Assembly: GCA_030737875.1 (NCBI GenBank)
Contig: CM060920.1
Coordinates: 480,406,861-480,470,860, forward strand
Direction of reading: 5' to 3'
Source: Allium sativum
Taxonomy: Eukaryota; Streptophyta; Magnoliopsida; Asparagales; Amaryllidaceae
Length of the DNA stretch: 64,000 nt
A program made the translations under genes and the position numbers. The notes below the pieces were generated by a model. That model made no database searches. It was given only the letters and a program-made list of their open reading frames with translations, and was not told where the DNA came from. Numbering within the stretch: position 1 is the stretch's first letter; each line of letters starts with the position of its first letter. Of the stretch, positions 23,246-35,982 are shown one piece after another.

Positions 23246-26200
23246 ACTGTGAAGACCCGCAACCTCCCCGTAAAGGAAAGCGTCGGATAGTTCGAGAACA
23301 AACCACAACAGAACGCATATAGAAGAACATTTCATTGTATATTACAACAATGCATCAGATTACAAGAATATACAGAGTATAAAAGAATATTACACAGAAA
23401 TAACAGAGATTTAAATTACATTTAAATACATAGCAGCGGAAAATAATACAATACACAACTAGAAGAGATATACGGATACAAAGCTTTCCGGATATCATTC
23501 CAGCTGTAAACCAGGATCCTGTGAATATAAATCTGCAAAACCAAAACTACTAGCTGCCCGTGTCAAAATAGGGGCACCCAGAGTTTAGGTTAAAACAATA
23601 AACTCCAGGTCAGTCATGGGACTAGTGTGAGAACTAAAACAGTTAATCTTTATTTTCAAAGGTAAATCAAGGGACCACGCCGTATAACACGGAACGGGTT
23701 TCCTCCCAAGAATACCAGTGCATAAAACAAACAGCGCAATGCTAAATAAAGAAAGATGAAGCTGTTATAAGACCCAGGTCCTATCATACAATGCAACGCA
23801 AGCCGGGGGATAGGGTTTTCCCTTATAACAGCCAAAGAATGCTTGATACGTTTAAAACAAATCATTTGATACTATAATAAGTGCGTAGTGCATAAAACAA
23901 CTTCAAATCATAAGTATCAATCATAGGCGGCATGGGTACCATATATCATGTCGCCATATATAGGTTTACAAATAAAACCGCAAAGTCACGTATTTGGAAA
24001 TTGGATTTCCTTCTATGAACCGAGGCAAAAGATAGTCCTCAACCGATTCGAGACTGTCTAGCCCGAGCCTCAGGAACAGCCGCAACTGCCCCTTGGATCG
24101 TCAGGGCCGGTCCACACGGAGTGGATTATTATACCTGAACAATACGTCTCCCCACCCTATGGGGTGTAAGTCCGGTCCGTCAGCCGACCAGAATGCATTC
24201 GGCCGAAACCGATATAACCGAGGCGCCTCGCAACCGCAACAACCACATAAGTCAAACTCGTCAGGGCGTGTAAAACCACTGACACCACTTCTAGCTAGAA
24301 AGAAACGCAAGTCCTCCCTGAGGTCCGTCTCCCGTTTTTGGTTCATACCGGGTGTGAAACACGCGAGGTAAACGTTACACAAAGCTACGCCACAAAGGCC
24401 GTGCTTTGATCATCACCACAAGACTTTGCTTTTCAACAGAAGCCTTGATCATTTGCATCTTAGCATGCCACACAGGCAAACCATCCTATGCAACCGATAT
24501 CAGTCACACAGAATGAAATCCGATGTCAGACACACAGTCCATTTACAAGTCCGTCCTGGGTCTGAACAAAACCGGAGGCACCTAGTACCCCGCATATCCA
24601 TCGATCTCCAAGTACGTCTGGACGATCACTAACTGTTTCCATCTTCTTGGGTGTACAGCCCAATCAAGATCATCAGTAATTACCCAAACAACGTGAAGAC
24701 TTCCGGTCTTCGACCATCGTCTTCATCTTCGACTTATCGTCGTATCAGTTATTCAGAATGGGATAAACCCGGTCTTCCTGAATAACTCGCGTATATTTTA
24801 TAAAAGTGTTACACAAACACAACATACGCCTCATTCCAATTCATTAGTCACTAACCGTAAATTAATCAAGAGAATAATTCCCCAAATATTAACCCCGAAG
24901 GCCGAAACCAACATCAGATCAATATTCAGAAAACCATTCTGCTTGGCTAACCGACAGTTAGTTTCTAAATTTCACATTCATAGGGAAAGGTTCCCATTAA
25001 TTTTATCAAAGATAAATTCTTGAATTTATTCTTTAATCTATTTTTGAATATCAATTCAAACTAGTCGGGATTAGCGAACCTTACCGAAGTAATCATTTGT
25101 TTTAATTTCCCAATCCCAACCTATTCATCCCATGAAGTAAAACTGGTAATACTTCATATCTAACACCACAGTGTTATCGGTAAATTCAATTACCATTTCA
25201 CGTTCAAATCTAATTAAAGATTTAACTATCGCCTGGAGCAAAACTGGTGATACTCCATTTCCGATCATTTCAATCTAATTAAAGATTCATTAAAACTCCA
25301 CTTAGTTTTAATCATTAACTGGGTTAAAGAATCCGTGTCATTTAAAAACACGGTTCACGATAAACCCAAAGTCACATTCATTAATTATCGGGTTAAAGAA
25401 TAAGTGTTATTTAAAACACTGTTCACGATAAACCCAAAAATCAATATCAATTCAATTCCAATTAAATATCATTTAATTGGTACACTTCATTAAATCTAAA
25501 TAAAAAGATTTAATCTTTTCTCAACTGGGTTCAAGAACAGTGTTAATGAAGACACCATTCACGACAAACCCAAATCACATTTGATATTCAATACAAGGCC
25601 CTGAATAGAAAATATCCCGGCTTATATTCAATATCCAATTCTACGATTAACAAATGTCGTATTGGAAATAACGATATAAATATATATCTTTCAAATTTCC
25701 ATAACAACATCTGTATAATCACGAATTCCAACATCGAAATATTCCGAAGACAATTTCGATTCAAATCCACTCCAATGCAATCACTGGAAATTCTGGTTAT
25801 TTTTAAAACCCCTTTCAAATTCAATTTATTTATTTAAAAATAAATAGAATTATATTTCTAGTTCAAAACTAGTTCATTTCGATAAAAATCTATTTTTATC
25901 TTTTCAAATATGGAGTTTTTCATCCCAAATCTTCACAAATCATTTCTTATGATTTTACACAAATTATTACTATTTTTAATAATTTTATCAAGGCCCGTAC
26001 AGTCGATTTCCATCAATGGTCATCGAACTGCACTTATAGCGACCTTTTTCGAATTTGATTTGGACATAATTCCAAATCCAACCGTTAGATTTCAAATTTC
26101 TAACATTCATTAGAAAGCTCTTTTCGATACGAACCCAACGGTTCCGGTTTTAGGAGAATCCGACGGTCGGATCTCCCGTAATATCCGTTTGAAATAAATG

Positions 26201-26436
26201 GTCGAAATTCGCGAACTGCCGCGGCGCGGCGCGTTCTATTCAGGCCATTATATTATATATATATAATATATATAATATATACTTCGTCGATTTCTATTTA
26301 AAACGAATCTTATAAATGGTTTTGAATTCGTTTCAAAATCTATTTCAACTTCCATTTTAATTCAAAGCAAAATTGAATTCTTCTTTATAAATTCGTTTTA
26401 AAATTCATTTCTATTCAATTCAAATTTCCATTCAAT

Positions 26437-26737
26437 TTGAATTCAATTCAATTTGAATTCGTTTTCAATTCAATTCATTTCGAATTCGTTTTCAATTCAA
26501 TTCATTTCGAAATCGTTTTCAATTCCATTCATTTCGAAATCGTTTTCAATTCCATTCATTTCGAAATCGTTTTCAATTCAATTCATTTCGAAATCGTTTT
26601 CAATTCAATTCATTTCGAAATCGTTTTCAATTCCATTCATTTCGAAATCGTTTTCAATTCCATTCATTTCGAAATCGTTTTCAATTCAATTCATTTCGAA
26701 ATCGTTTTCAATTCAATTCATTTCGAAATCGTTTTAA
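26437..26737. repeat. 27-bp minisatellite, E4 LTR copy 2
   Basis: Same array and same unit order as 17775-18075, and the same artefactual open frames. Confidence 0.92.
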
Positions 26738-27696
26738 AATCGATATAAATATCGTTCACGTCAAAATGGCGTCAATCTAACCAACACGGCTTCATATATT
26801 CCTATTTTCAAATATTTTATTTCAAATGTTTCTTTATTCAAAATAGTTGTTATTATCAAAATATTTCGTTCAACACATAACCAATCTCAATGAATGAGTA
26901 CTGTCAACACATGAACTTTTATTTTATAATATTCTTTATTTTTCAAATTGGAATGAGGCCCAATCAATCACCATATAATGTTAATTATATGGATTTTCAT
27001 ACAACACATGTATAATAGCATTGAAAAATAATCAACCATCAACCAAAGTGCACTACACTGTATAAGCATCAAATATAGATATCTAACGCTTATAACAGCC
27101 TGTCAATCAACCGATCGACATATTTAATCAATCAGGATGAGTGAAATCCATATTTCATCCCAACACCCGTGTGGGGTTTTCAAACAATCAAACACCTATT
27201 TTATTTGTGCTGTTGGGCGATGTGTAAAATTTATCGTCCCAATCAATGTCATTCAAATAGGTGTACATAAACAAACCGTCCGGTTTATAAATGAATATTT
27301 TATTTTATTCACTTCACGTTAAAAATTATATTTTTAACGATAAAACATTTTACTTCAACCTATGAATTTCTATTCAATTCATTCTTTAAATAAAATGATA
27401 TTTTTATTTTTCTAACATATTTTAGAAAATTTCGGCGGCATAACGGCACGATACTAGAAACGGGACGAGGCCTAGCCTTATCCCCGGTCTAGTGAAGGCC
27501 CACGCCATTCACACATCAATCAAATCAATTCGCTATGCAAACCACAAAATTTGGAGTAAGAGTCTAACCTAGCCTTACTCCTTCGCCTTATAACGGCGCA
27601 CGTCTAATCCTAACCAATTTATCGATTCGATTATTCACACCACAAACCACATTCAAACCAATATCGCAATCAATAACCAAACAGCCAAACAAACAA

Positions 27697-27802
27697 GTCC
27701 ATGGTCTGTGGACGATTGTGTCGGGTGCTACTAAGCACCGTCTGCATCCTAGTATATATATATATAACTAGAAAAATAAATTGAAAGGTGAGAAATTCTC
27801 AC
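27697..27802 (-). other. Conserved three-hairpin module, E4 LTR copy 2
   Basis: All three inverted repeats (GTCCA/TGGAC, GGTGCT/AGCACC, GTGAGAA/TTCTCAC) are intact, as in copy 1. Confidence 0.65.
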
Positions 27803-27911
27803 ATATAGCTATCCTAGCTCCACGGCACTTCATTTGCAGAAGTCTTCGTCGTTTCGCCTTTTTGTCACCTTCGTTGCTGCTTTCACTACATACGTAAAAA
27901 TCACATTTTTA

Positions 27912-29335
27912 CTTCGCTATTCAATATATAAAAATCGAATTTTTACTTCGATGTTCAATATATAAAAATTCTATTTTTCTATCGAAGTTCAATATATAAA
28001 AATTCTATTTTTCTATCGAAGTTCAATATATAAAAATTCTATTTTTCTATCGAAGTTCAATATATAAAAATTCTATTTTTCTATCGACTTTCAATATATA
28101 AAAATCCTATTTTTATTTCGAAGTTCAATATATAAAAATAAGCATATTTTCACAACGCTACTATATAGATAAAAATTATATTTTTATCACCTTATTCTTC
28201 ATATAAAAATTTCACCCTTTTAAAATAAAGTTTTCGCCTTTCTAAAATAAAGTTTTCAACTTTATAAAAACAAAGTTTTCGCCTTTCTAAAATAAAGTTT
28301 TCAACTTTATAAAAACAAAGTTTTCGCCTTTCTAAAATAAAGTTTTCGCCTTTTTAAAATAAAGTTTTCAACTTTATAAAATAAAGTTTTCACCTTTCTA
28401 AAATAAAGTTTTCAACTTTCTAAAATAAAGTTTTCACCTTTCTAAAATAAAGTTTTCAACTTTCTAAAATAAAGTTTTCACCTTTCTAAAATAAAGTTTT
28501 CACCTTTCTAAAATAAAGTTTTCACCTTTATAAAAACAAAGTTTTCGCCTTTCTAAAATAAAGTTTACAACTTTATAAAAACAAAGTTTTCGCCTTTCTA
28601 AAATAAAGTTTTCGCCTTTTTAAAATAAAGTTTTCGCCTTTCTAAAATAAAGTTTTCACCTTTCTAAAATAAAGTTTTCACCTTTATGAAAACAAAGTTT
28701 TCGCCTTTCTAAAATAAAGTTTTCAACTTTATAAAAACAAAGTTTTCGCCTTTTTAAAATAAAGTTTTCAACTTTATAAAAACAAAGTTTTCGCCTTTCT
28801 AAAATAAAGTTTTCAACTTTATAAAAACAAAGTTTTCGCCTTTCTAAAATAAAGTTTTCAACTTTATAAAAACAAAGTTTTCGCCTTTCTAAAATAAAGT
28901 TTTCAACTTTCTAAAATAAAGTTTTCACCTTTATAAAAACAAAGTTTTCGCCTTTCTAAAATAAAGTTTTCAACTTTATAAAAACAAAGTTTTCGCCTTT
29001 TTAAAATAAAGTTTTCAACTTTATAAAAACAAAGTTTTCGCCTTTCTAAAATAAAGTTTTCAACTTTATAAAAACAAAGTTTTCTATTTTAAAGTTCGAA
29101 TTTTTTTCCTATTTTAACATTTCAAAATAAAATCATATTCAGATTTTAAACAAAATAAAGTTCAGTTTTTCAAACATTAATAAATTTCAGTTTTAAACAT
29201 TAATAAATTTCAGTTTTAAACATTAATAAATTTCAGTTTTAAACATTAATAAATTTCAGTTTTAAACATTAATAAATTTCAGTTTTAAACATTAATAAAT
29301 TTCAGTTTTAAACATTAATAAATTTCAGTTTTTAA
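27912..29335. repeat. Minisatellite cluster, E4 LTR copy 2
   Basis: Three arrays lie here: 34-bp units (27912-28134), 20-22-bp units (28210-29085) and 23-bp units (29165-29335). They match the arrays of copy 1 but with fewer units, showing length change during or after insertion. Confidence 0.9.
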
Positions 29336-29502
29336 ACATCCTATTAAATCAGTTTTTATTTTCCTGTTAAATCAGTTTTCTTTTCTTCTAATATTATTTA
29401 TATATAAACCATATTTCTTTTTTTTTGAAATTTATCTATATTATAAAATAAAATAAAAAAAGTATTTTTAATAGCATAAATAAATATAAGTAAAACTTAC
29501 TT

Positions 29503-29815
29503 CTCATTGGTTGAAAATCGGGTCCCGGCTGAAAAAAGGGGGCTTCACAGTCGGGTGGACGCTGGCCAGAGGGGCGTGGGGTGGCGGTGAGTGGACTGAG
29601 GATCGGCGACGGTCGACTAGCGGCCGGGGCGTGGCTGGAGCTAGCCCTTCGGTGGTTGGCTGCTTCAGGGGTTTGGGGAGAGGGTTCTTCGAGCGGACGG
29701 GGAAAGGGGGATTGGAGGGCGACGAGGCCAGGGGAGGGCCGATCGCCGGAGTGGGGTCGGCGTGGAGCGTGGCGTCGACGGTGAGGAGCTTCAACGTTTT
29801 TTTTTTTTCCGATTT
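29503..29815 (-). other. C-rich leader of E4 LTR copy 2
   Basis: Near-identical to 20941-21250, with a longer homopolymer run that shifts the minus-strand frame. The donor-like GTAAGT begins at 29500. Confidence 0.5.
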
Positions 29816-29868
29816 CATTTGGAACGAATAGTGAGAGGGAGGAGAGAGAAACTGAGGGGTGGAGGAGT

Positions 29869-29880
29869 TATATAAATATA
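29869..29880 (-). promoter_or_regulatory. TATA-like box of E4 LTR copy 2
   Basis: In element orientation this is the 5' LTR, so it would be the promoter of the full-length E4 RNA. Sequence as in copy 1, with a slightly longer TA run. Confidence 0.5.
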
Positions 29881-30787
29881 TATATATATAATATTATTTT
29901 AATTTATTTTCAAAAGGGGTTGACTTTTTAATCGACTTCGAAACGAGGCCCACCGACTGTCGCCCATAGCGTTTCACCCCCATTCCGAACACAATGGGAT
30001 ATGTATCGTAAGCTGATTCGGCTGTTACAATCAGTTTTCGTTAAATTTACATTTAAATCATTATATTGAATTTTAAACGTACATTTCAAATTACCGGGGT
30101 CACATACCAACCAGAAAAATCCCAGAAAAATATTTTCTAGCTTCGTATTGACGATACGGTCCTAACAAAACTAATTTCGTCGAATTCTGAGACCGTTTGG
30201 AAAATGGCCAATTTCCAGTTGATTAAAATCAACTGAAATCGGTCAAACGCGTTTTCTTTTGCCACGCTCACATATTGATTCGAAAAATTATGAAATTTGA
30301 AACCTAGCAATAACTTCACATCCCGGACCCAACAAAACTGGTTTCGTCGAAATCCGAGGTCGTTTGCAAAATGTCCATTTTTAAGGGCCTGAATTCCATA
30401 GCGACTATTCAGAATTTTCAACTGGACATACCTTTTGATTCTCGCTATGAAATCTTGATTGTTCGGATTCGTTGGAAAGATATTATCAAATAGATCCTAT
30501 TATTTTTTGTTTCACTAAAATCCGGATTGTTTTGCACCCGGTACATTCAATTGAAGTTTGAAATCGAATTATCGAACTACCGCGCCATTTTCGATTCTAT
30601 TTATAATTATATATAAATATTTATATTCTAACGACGACGCGTATAAATATATACGTCGAATTTCAATTCAAAATAAATTTCTCGTCGATATTATTTAAAA
30701 TAATTCATTTTAAATAATCAATGTTCGCTAAAATTGCCAAAATAAAATTTTCAAACTGGCTCGCATTTTACGGGTTGTTACATCTAA

Positions 30788-30834
30788 CGAGCTGTACCCC
30801 AAAGATTTGAGTTAACCAAAGCTCCGATACTAGC
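30788..30834 (-). mobile_element. E3 internal region, PBS side
   Basis: The remainder of E3's internal region after E4. It reads CTGTACCCCAAAGATTTGAG, matched in E1 at 39256-39273 on the other strand, and ends with a mutated primer site (minus GCTAGTATCGGAGC, two changes from TGGTATCAGAGC). Confidence 0.8.
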
Positions 30835-33339
30835 TGTACCGACACGGATTTCGCCCGGAGCTGATCGATCGCTACATCGACCAAGACCATTCGAATCCCA
30901 TATATGCTAACTTTGGGTATACAACACATCAGAACAAATAATAGAAGACTTTTATAAACATCATAATAATGTTACATCAGAGTACATAATATCAGAGTAT
31001 ATCGAAAATAATACACATCGGAAGATAAATTTACATAAATGTAATACAATGCACAGCGGAAATAAATAAATAAATAACACAGCGGAAGACTAACTATGCT
31101 CTGGATGCAGCTTTAAGCTTCAATCCAGAATCCCGCTCATATATCTGTAACATAAACTACTCGACTGCCCGTGTGGAAAATAGGGGCACCCGAGTTTGCA
31201 AGGGAAAAGCAAACTACAGGTCAGTCATGGGACTGGTGTGAGAAACTCTAAAAAGTTATAACCTTATATAAATCATATGGCATATCACGGGACCACGCCG
31301 CTAATGCGGAACGGGTTTACCCCCATGAATGCCAATGTATAAACAACAATCAATATAGATATATGGATCTACTATGAATCAATCAACATGCAATATCCCA
31401 ATCAACCCACCTAGATTAATCACTACACTTAGGTTTTCCAAATCCAATTCAATTTACAGAAATTATTCCTTTGGATTTTATTCCCGATTTCTTATTTCAA
31501 ATCATTTGAAATACCTATCTAACTTTCTATATCAAAGTAGATTTCACTTCGGGATCTCAAATCAAATCGTTTGGAAATATGAATTCCAAAACATAACAAT
31601 GCATACAGACAAGTATGCAACCAAATATCGTGCTCCCCATCGACAAGGCAAAGGGTATGCACATCGCAACTCGATATATAAATGTGCACCTACCCCACAT
31701 AGGATCAGGCTACACCGACGATGCACCCCCCACACATGGAGAGCATACACCGCCCTTTCACCCATACATTTAGTCTCAGGGTTACCCAACTCTTTAGCCA
31801 CATACTAAATCATTTCATATCCCGAAGTAGGGAAAATCATTTCACAACATAATAATCACAAGTACTTTCAAAATATAGTACTTCACATCAGTAATTCACG
31901 CATATGATCAGTCACTATTAATCACATAACCTTTGAGCTCCTACGTCTCAAAGAAGGGTGTTAAGCAAGAGAATAAATTCTCCGCCACCAAACAGATACA
32001 TCATTAATAGCAACTAATCAACACGCAATGAAATACAATGTAAAACCATAATACATTTCTAAATCATTTTAGAAATCATCGGGTTTTGGGCCTCGTAATC
32101 CTTTCTGTTTTATAAAACATTCCCTGTCCAAAATCGGGAATACATTTCTTTTCATTTTAGAAAAATATCATTTCACAATCATTCATTAAATTTGAAATGA
32201 ACACAACATCGCTAAACACCTTATCGTAAAATCGTGAAGTGTTTCACAAGGTATTAGCATACTAGTATTTCTACCCAACCCAATGCTAAATGTAAAAGCA
32301 CATTCTGCTCATAAACTAGTCGAGCACCATCCAAACAATCAATCAACCACAATCAATATCAACAACTAAGTAAATTTGGTTTAATCCCATCACGTGTATT
32401 GGTGAATTTAATCACCATTCATTCATCCAAATCTAATTAAGGATTTATTCAAACCTCAATTGGTTTCATCTCTAAAATCATTTCATATTGATTGTTCTAC
32501 ATTTTGGAAATTAATCCTGCTTTTACGAGGGTTAAAGAACTAATGTCATTTAAACACAGTTCACGACAAACCCCAAATCCTATTTATTTATTTATAACCA
32601 TTGGATTATTTTTCTAGTTAATAACTAGTTCGTTTCGATAAAAATATATATTTATCTTTTCAAATATGGAATTTTTCATCCCAATTCTTTCTAAATCATT
32701 TATTATGATTTTACACAAATTATCGATATTTTTGTTTATTTTATCAAGGCCCGTACAGTCGATTTCCATAAACGGCCATCGAACTGCACTTACAGTGACC
32801 TTTTCCAAATTTGATTTGGACATAATTCCAAATCCAACCGTTAGATTTCAAATTTCTAACATTAATTGGAAAGCTCTTTTCAATACGAACCCAACGGTTC
32901 TGGTTTCAGGAGAATCCGACGGTCGGATCTCCCGTAATGTCCGTTCGAAGTCAATGGTCGAAATTCGCGAACTGCCGCAGCGCGGCGCGTTCTATTCAGG
33001 CCATTATATATAGTATAATATATATTTAATCGATTTCTATTTAAAACGAATTTTATAAATCGTTTTAAATTTGTTTCCAAAACAATTTCAACTTCCATTC
33101 CAAATTCAAATCAAAATTGAATTTTTCCTTATAAATTCGTTTTAAAGTCATTTCAATTCAATTCAAATTTCAAATTCATTTCAATTCGAATTCATTTTCA
33201 ATTCAATTCAATTCGAATTCATTTTCTATTCAATTCAATTCAAATTCATTTTCCATTTAATATCAAAATCGAATATTTCATATACATGACAATTTTATGC
33301 AGTGTATATATATATGTTAAAAATTATATTTTTAACAAT

Positions 33340-33690
33340 CAAATCATTTTCACATTTCATATATATATATCGTTTTCATTTCATATATACATCGTTTTCA
33401 CATTTCATATATATATCGTTTTCATTTCATATATATATCATTTTCACATTTCATGTATACATCGTTTTCATTTTATATATATCGTTTTCATTTCATATAT
33501 ATATATATATTATTTCCACCTTTCATATATATATATATATATAATATTTTCACTTTTCAATATATACGATATTTTCACTTTCAATATATACGATATTTTC
33601 ACTTTTCAATATATACGATATTTTCATTTTCAATATATACGATATTTTCACTTTCAATATATACGATATTTTCACTTTTCATATATATAT
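33340..33690 (-). repeat. Minisatellite in E3 LTR copy 2
   Basis: Same TA-rich 20- and 24-bp units as 11700-12050, with different copy number. Three overlapping plus frames rich in Ile, Tyr and Phe are repeat shadows. Confidence 0.85.
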
Positions 33691-34554
33691 ATATTTATTT
33701 ATTTATTTATTTATTTAACATCGTATATATATTTCATACACTCCTAATATATATAATTTATTTCACATCAATTTTCACACAGAATACAACCAAACAAACA
33801 AGTAGTCCATGGTATGTGGACGATGGGGAACAGTTCATATATGCAGTTATGAAATAAATAACTGTACAGAAAATTTAAAGTGAGAGAATTCTCACCTTGA
33901 TCGGTTTTATTTTTGAATTTCTGAACAGTTCGGGTTTGAATTTGTTGGAAATTCTAACGCGCTCCATTTCAGCTCTAGTCTGTTCCATCGCGTAGTGCTC
34001 GACCCGAGGATTCCATTGGACCTGAAATTATTCGATTTCATTTTCGTTCGAAGAAGTTATGGCCAGTTAAAACTTTAATTACATTTAATTAACTAATTAA
34101 TGAAACTAACTTCTCTAATCCTTTCCTACTACATCCCTCTATTTCTCACGCTCCAGGCTTTAAGCCAAAGCCGAACCCATTGTTGAAGATTAGGGCTCCA
34201 CCGTGCACCTAGCACAGTTGCTGAGACCCAGATCGGGCAAGCTCACCTCGAAGGGCATCGCACCCTCCTCCGCCGCCGGCCAGGGGGCCGAACTCGCACC
34301 TCAATCCTCCTCTGAAGACCGCGACGAACTGTGGGCCTTTATGGCGAAAATCTGACCTCCCCAAAACACAAGAGTACATCCTAATCGTTGGGAAGGTAGA
34401 ACTCAAAGGATTAAACACTTTTGCCTTGAGAAATTCTTGGAATCAAGGCTTCGATTGAGAGAGCGTTTGGAGAGAAGATCGAAGAGAGCTGGGCCATCGA
34501 ATTTGGACTGACGGCGGCAAGAAGAGATTAGGGTTTGGGGCCTTTTAAAAGGGG

Positions 34555-34562
34555 TATTTATA
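34555..34562 (-). promoter_or_regulatory. TATA box of E3 LTR copy 2
   Basis: TATAAATA on the minus strand, with the AAACCCTAA telo-box downstream, conserved with copy 1. Confidence 0.65.
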
Positions 34563-35880
34563 TGAAATTTTATATTATTTAATTCAATAATTAATCAAAT
34601 GGGAAGCTTAACAATTCGACTCCAAATCAAACCCAACGAATGACGCCCCTAGCTAATTACCCCCATTCCGAACACAATGGGATATGTTTCATGAGTCAAT
34701 TCTATCGTTTCAAACAGTTTTCTTTAAATTAAAATATAAATCAATAAATTGAATTTGAACGTTTCAATTTGCCGGGGCCACGTACAGTCTCTAAAAATTC
34801 CCGAAGAATTATTTCTAGCTTCGTGTTGACGATACGATCCTCACAAAACTAATTTCGTCGAATTCTGAGACCGTTTGAAAAATGGCCATTTTCTGGTCGA
34901 TCGAAATTGACTGAAACTGTCAAAACACGTTTTCCTTTGCCACGCTCACATATTGGTTCGAAAAATTACGAGTTTTGGAATCTAGCAATAACTTGACATC
35001 ACGGATCCAACGAAAGTGGTTTTGTTGAAAACCGAGGTCGTTTGCAAAATTTCCATTTTTAAGGGCCAGAATTCCATAGCGACTATTCTGAATTTTCAAC
35101 TGGGCGTATCTTTTGATTCCCGCTATGAAATTTTGATTTTTCGGATTCTTTGGAAAGATATTATCAATTAGATTCAAATATTTTTGGTTTCTCTAAAATC
35201 CGGTTTATTTTGAATCCTGTACATTCATTTGAATTTTGAAATTGAATTATCGAACTACCGCGCCATTTTCAATTCCTTTTATAATTATAAATAAATTATT
35301 TATATTCTAACGACGATCTAAATAAATATATATGTTCGAATTCCATTCAAAATAAATTTCTCGTCGTTATTATTTAAAATAATTCGTTTTAGATATTCAA
35401 AATTCACTAAAATTGCCAAAATAAAATTTTTAAATTGGCTTAGATTTCCGGGTTATTACAGATTTCACACAACAAATGTGTATAACCACAATGAAAACAG
35501 CAATCCACCATCCAGAGTGCGTTCTACACTGTATAAGCATTAAATATAAATATTTAATGATTATAACAGCTTGTCAATCAATCGATCGACATACATCTAA
35601 TTATTGGGATTAGTATATGTCCAATTTCATCCCAACACCCGTGTGGGGTTTCAAACAATCAAACACAGGTTTTATTTGTGCAGTCGGGCGATGTGTAAAA
35701 TTTATCGTCCCAATCAATATCAGTCAAATGTGTGTACATAAACAAATCGTCTGATTTGTTTATAAATATTTATTTTATATACATGTTAAAAATTAAATTA
35801 TTATTTTTAACTATAAAATATTTATTCACTCCACATCACACAATCTATTTTCACAACACATCAATCAAACAAACAAGTCA

Positions 35881-35982
35881 TCCATGGTCTGTGGATGACG
35901 GGTGTCGGGTGCTGCTAAGCACCGTCTGCATCCTAGTATATATTTCAAACTAGAAAATAAAATAAAAGTGAGGAGTTCTCAC
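35881..35982 (-). other. Conserved three-hairpin module, E2 upstream LTR
   Basis: TCCA/TGGA, GGTGCT/AGCACC and GTGAG/CTCAC are arranged as in E4 and S1. The middle hairpin is intact here but damaged in E2's other LTR. Confidence 0.6.

Larger units (their letters stand above)
22217..23247 (-). mobile_element. E4 internal region (1031 bp, non-coding)
   Basis: This is everything E4 carries between its LTRs. From the LTR at 22216 it starts with the polypurine tract complement ATCTCCCCCACTT, then the hairpin CTTTTCG-TCCC-CGAAAAG. The core shared with E2 and E5 follows (AAAGAAAAAGAAAAAGCCAAG near 22451, CTTGCTATGACCTG near 22587, GCGACTAGAGTGTGATTC near 22920), and then the primer-binding site. 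No frame resembles gag or pol. In chromoviruses the last pol codons lie just before the polypurine tract and often read like TTCGAGGACGAA. The E1 and E5 versions of this spot match that, which suggests a deletion derivative of a chromovirus. Confidence 0.9.
14588..30782 (-). mobile_element. E4, complete and young giant-LTR element (16.2 kb)
   Basis: This is the best-preserved member of the family. It is inserted in E3's internal region, with 5-bp target copies TCTAC (14583-14587) and TCTAA (30783-30787), one mismatch apart. The parts are LTR 14588-22216 (7629 bp), internal 22217-23247 (1031 bp) and LTR 23248-30782 (7535 bp). Each LTR is over seven times the internal region. The LTRs show only scattered substitutions in the stretches I compared; the length difference comes mostly from tandem-repeat copy number. 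There is no gag, protease, integrase or reverse transcriptase. An intact iMet primer site and polypurine tract suggest it was mobilised in trans, recently. Confidence 0.95.
23248..30782 (-). repeat. E4 LTR, copy 2 (7535 bp)
   Basis: This copy is colinear with 14588-22216 at an offset of 8660 until the repeat arrays. Differences I noticed include single substitutions at homologous positions such as 15017 (T) against 23677 (C) and 14985 (G) against 23645 (A). One fewer 34-bp unit, about two fewer 20-22-bp units and one fewer 23-bp unit explain most of the 94-bp length difference. The end GGGTTGTTACA at 30782 is followed by the target copy TCTAA. Confidence 0.95.
9166..35460 (-). mobile_element. 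E3, complete giant-LTR element (interrupted by E4)
   Basis: E3 lies within the E2 LTR and is flanked by exact 5-bp duplications GATTT (9161-9165 and 35461-35465). The parts are: LTR 9166-13813 (4648 bp), internal 13814-14587, nested E4 at 14588-30782, remaining internal 30788-30834, and LTR 30835-35460 (4626 bp). Both LTRs begin with TGTA and end with TTATTACA on the plus strand. The internal region, once E4 is removed, is only about 820 bp and codes for nothing recognisable. The element must depend on proteins from another retrotransposon. Lineage is inferred from the iMet primer site and the chromovirus-like bases next to the polypurine tract. Confidence 0.93.
30835..35460 (-). repeat. E3 LTR, copy 2 (4626 bp)
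   Basis: It starts TGTACCGACACGGATTTCG and ends GGGTTATTACA, followed by the GATTT target copy. It aligns with 9166-13813. It contains TATAAATA (minus) at 34555-34562, a GC-rich leader (about 34140-34520) and the minisatellite at 33340-33690. This is the 5' LTR in element orientation. Confidence 0.92.

Noticed and set aside
14588..30782. An apparent 8.66-kb tandem duplication in the same orientation
   Set aside because: The two copies have TG...CA type ends, flank a PBS and PPT, and are bordered by near-identical 5-bp target copies, so they are an LTR pair and not a segmental duplication.
33286..33857. Three overlapping frames of 80-153 codons rich in Tyr, Ile, Phe and Ser
   Set aside because: They read through TA-rich minisatellite units in different frames and match the array, not a protein.
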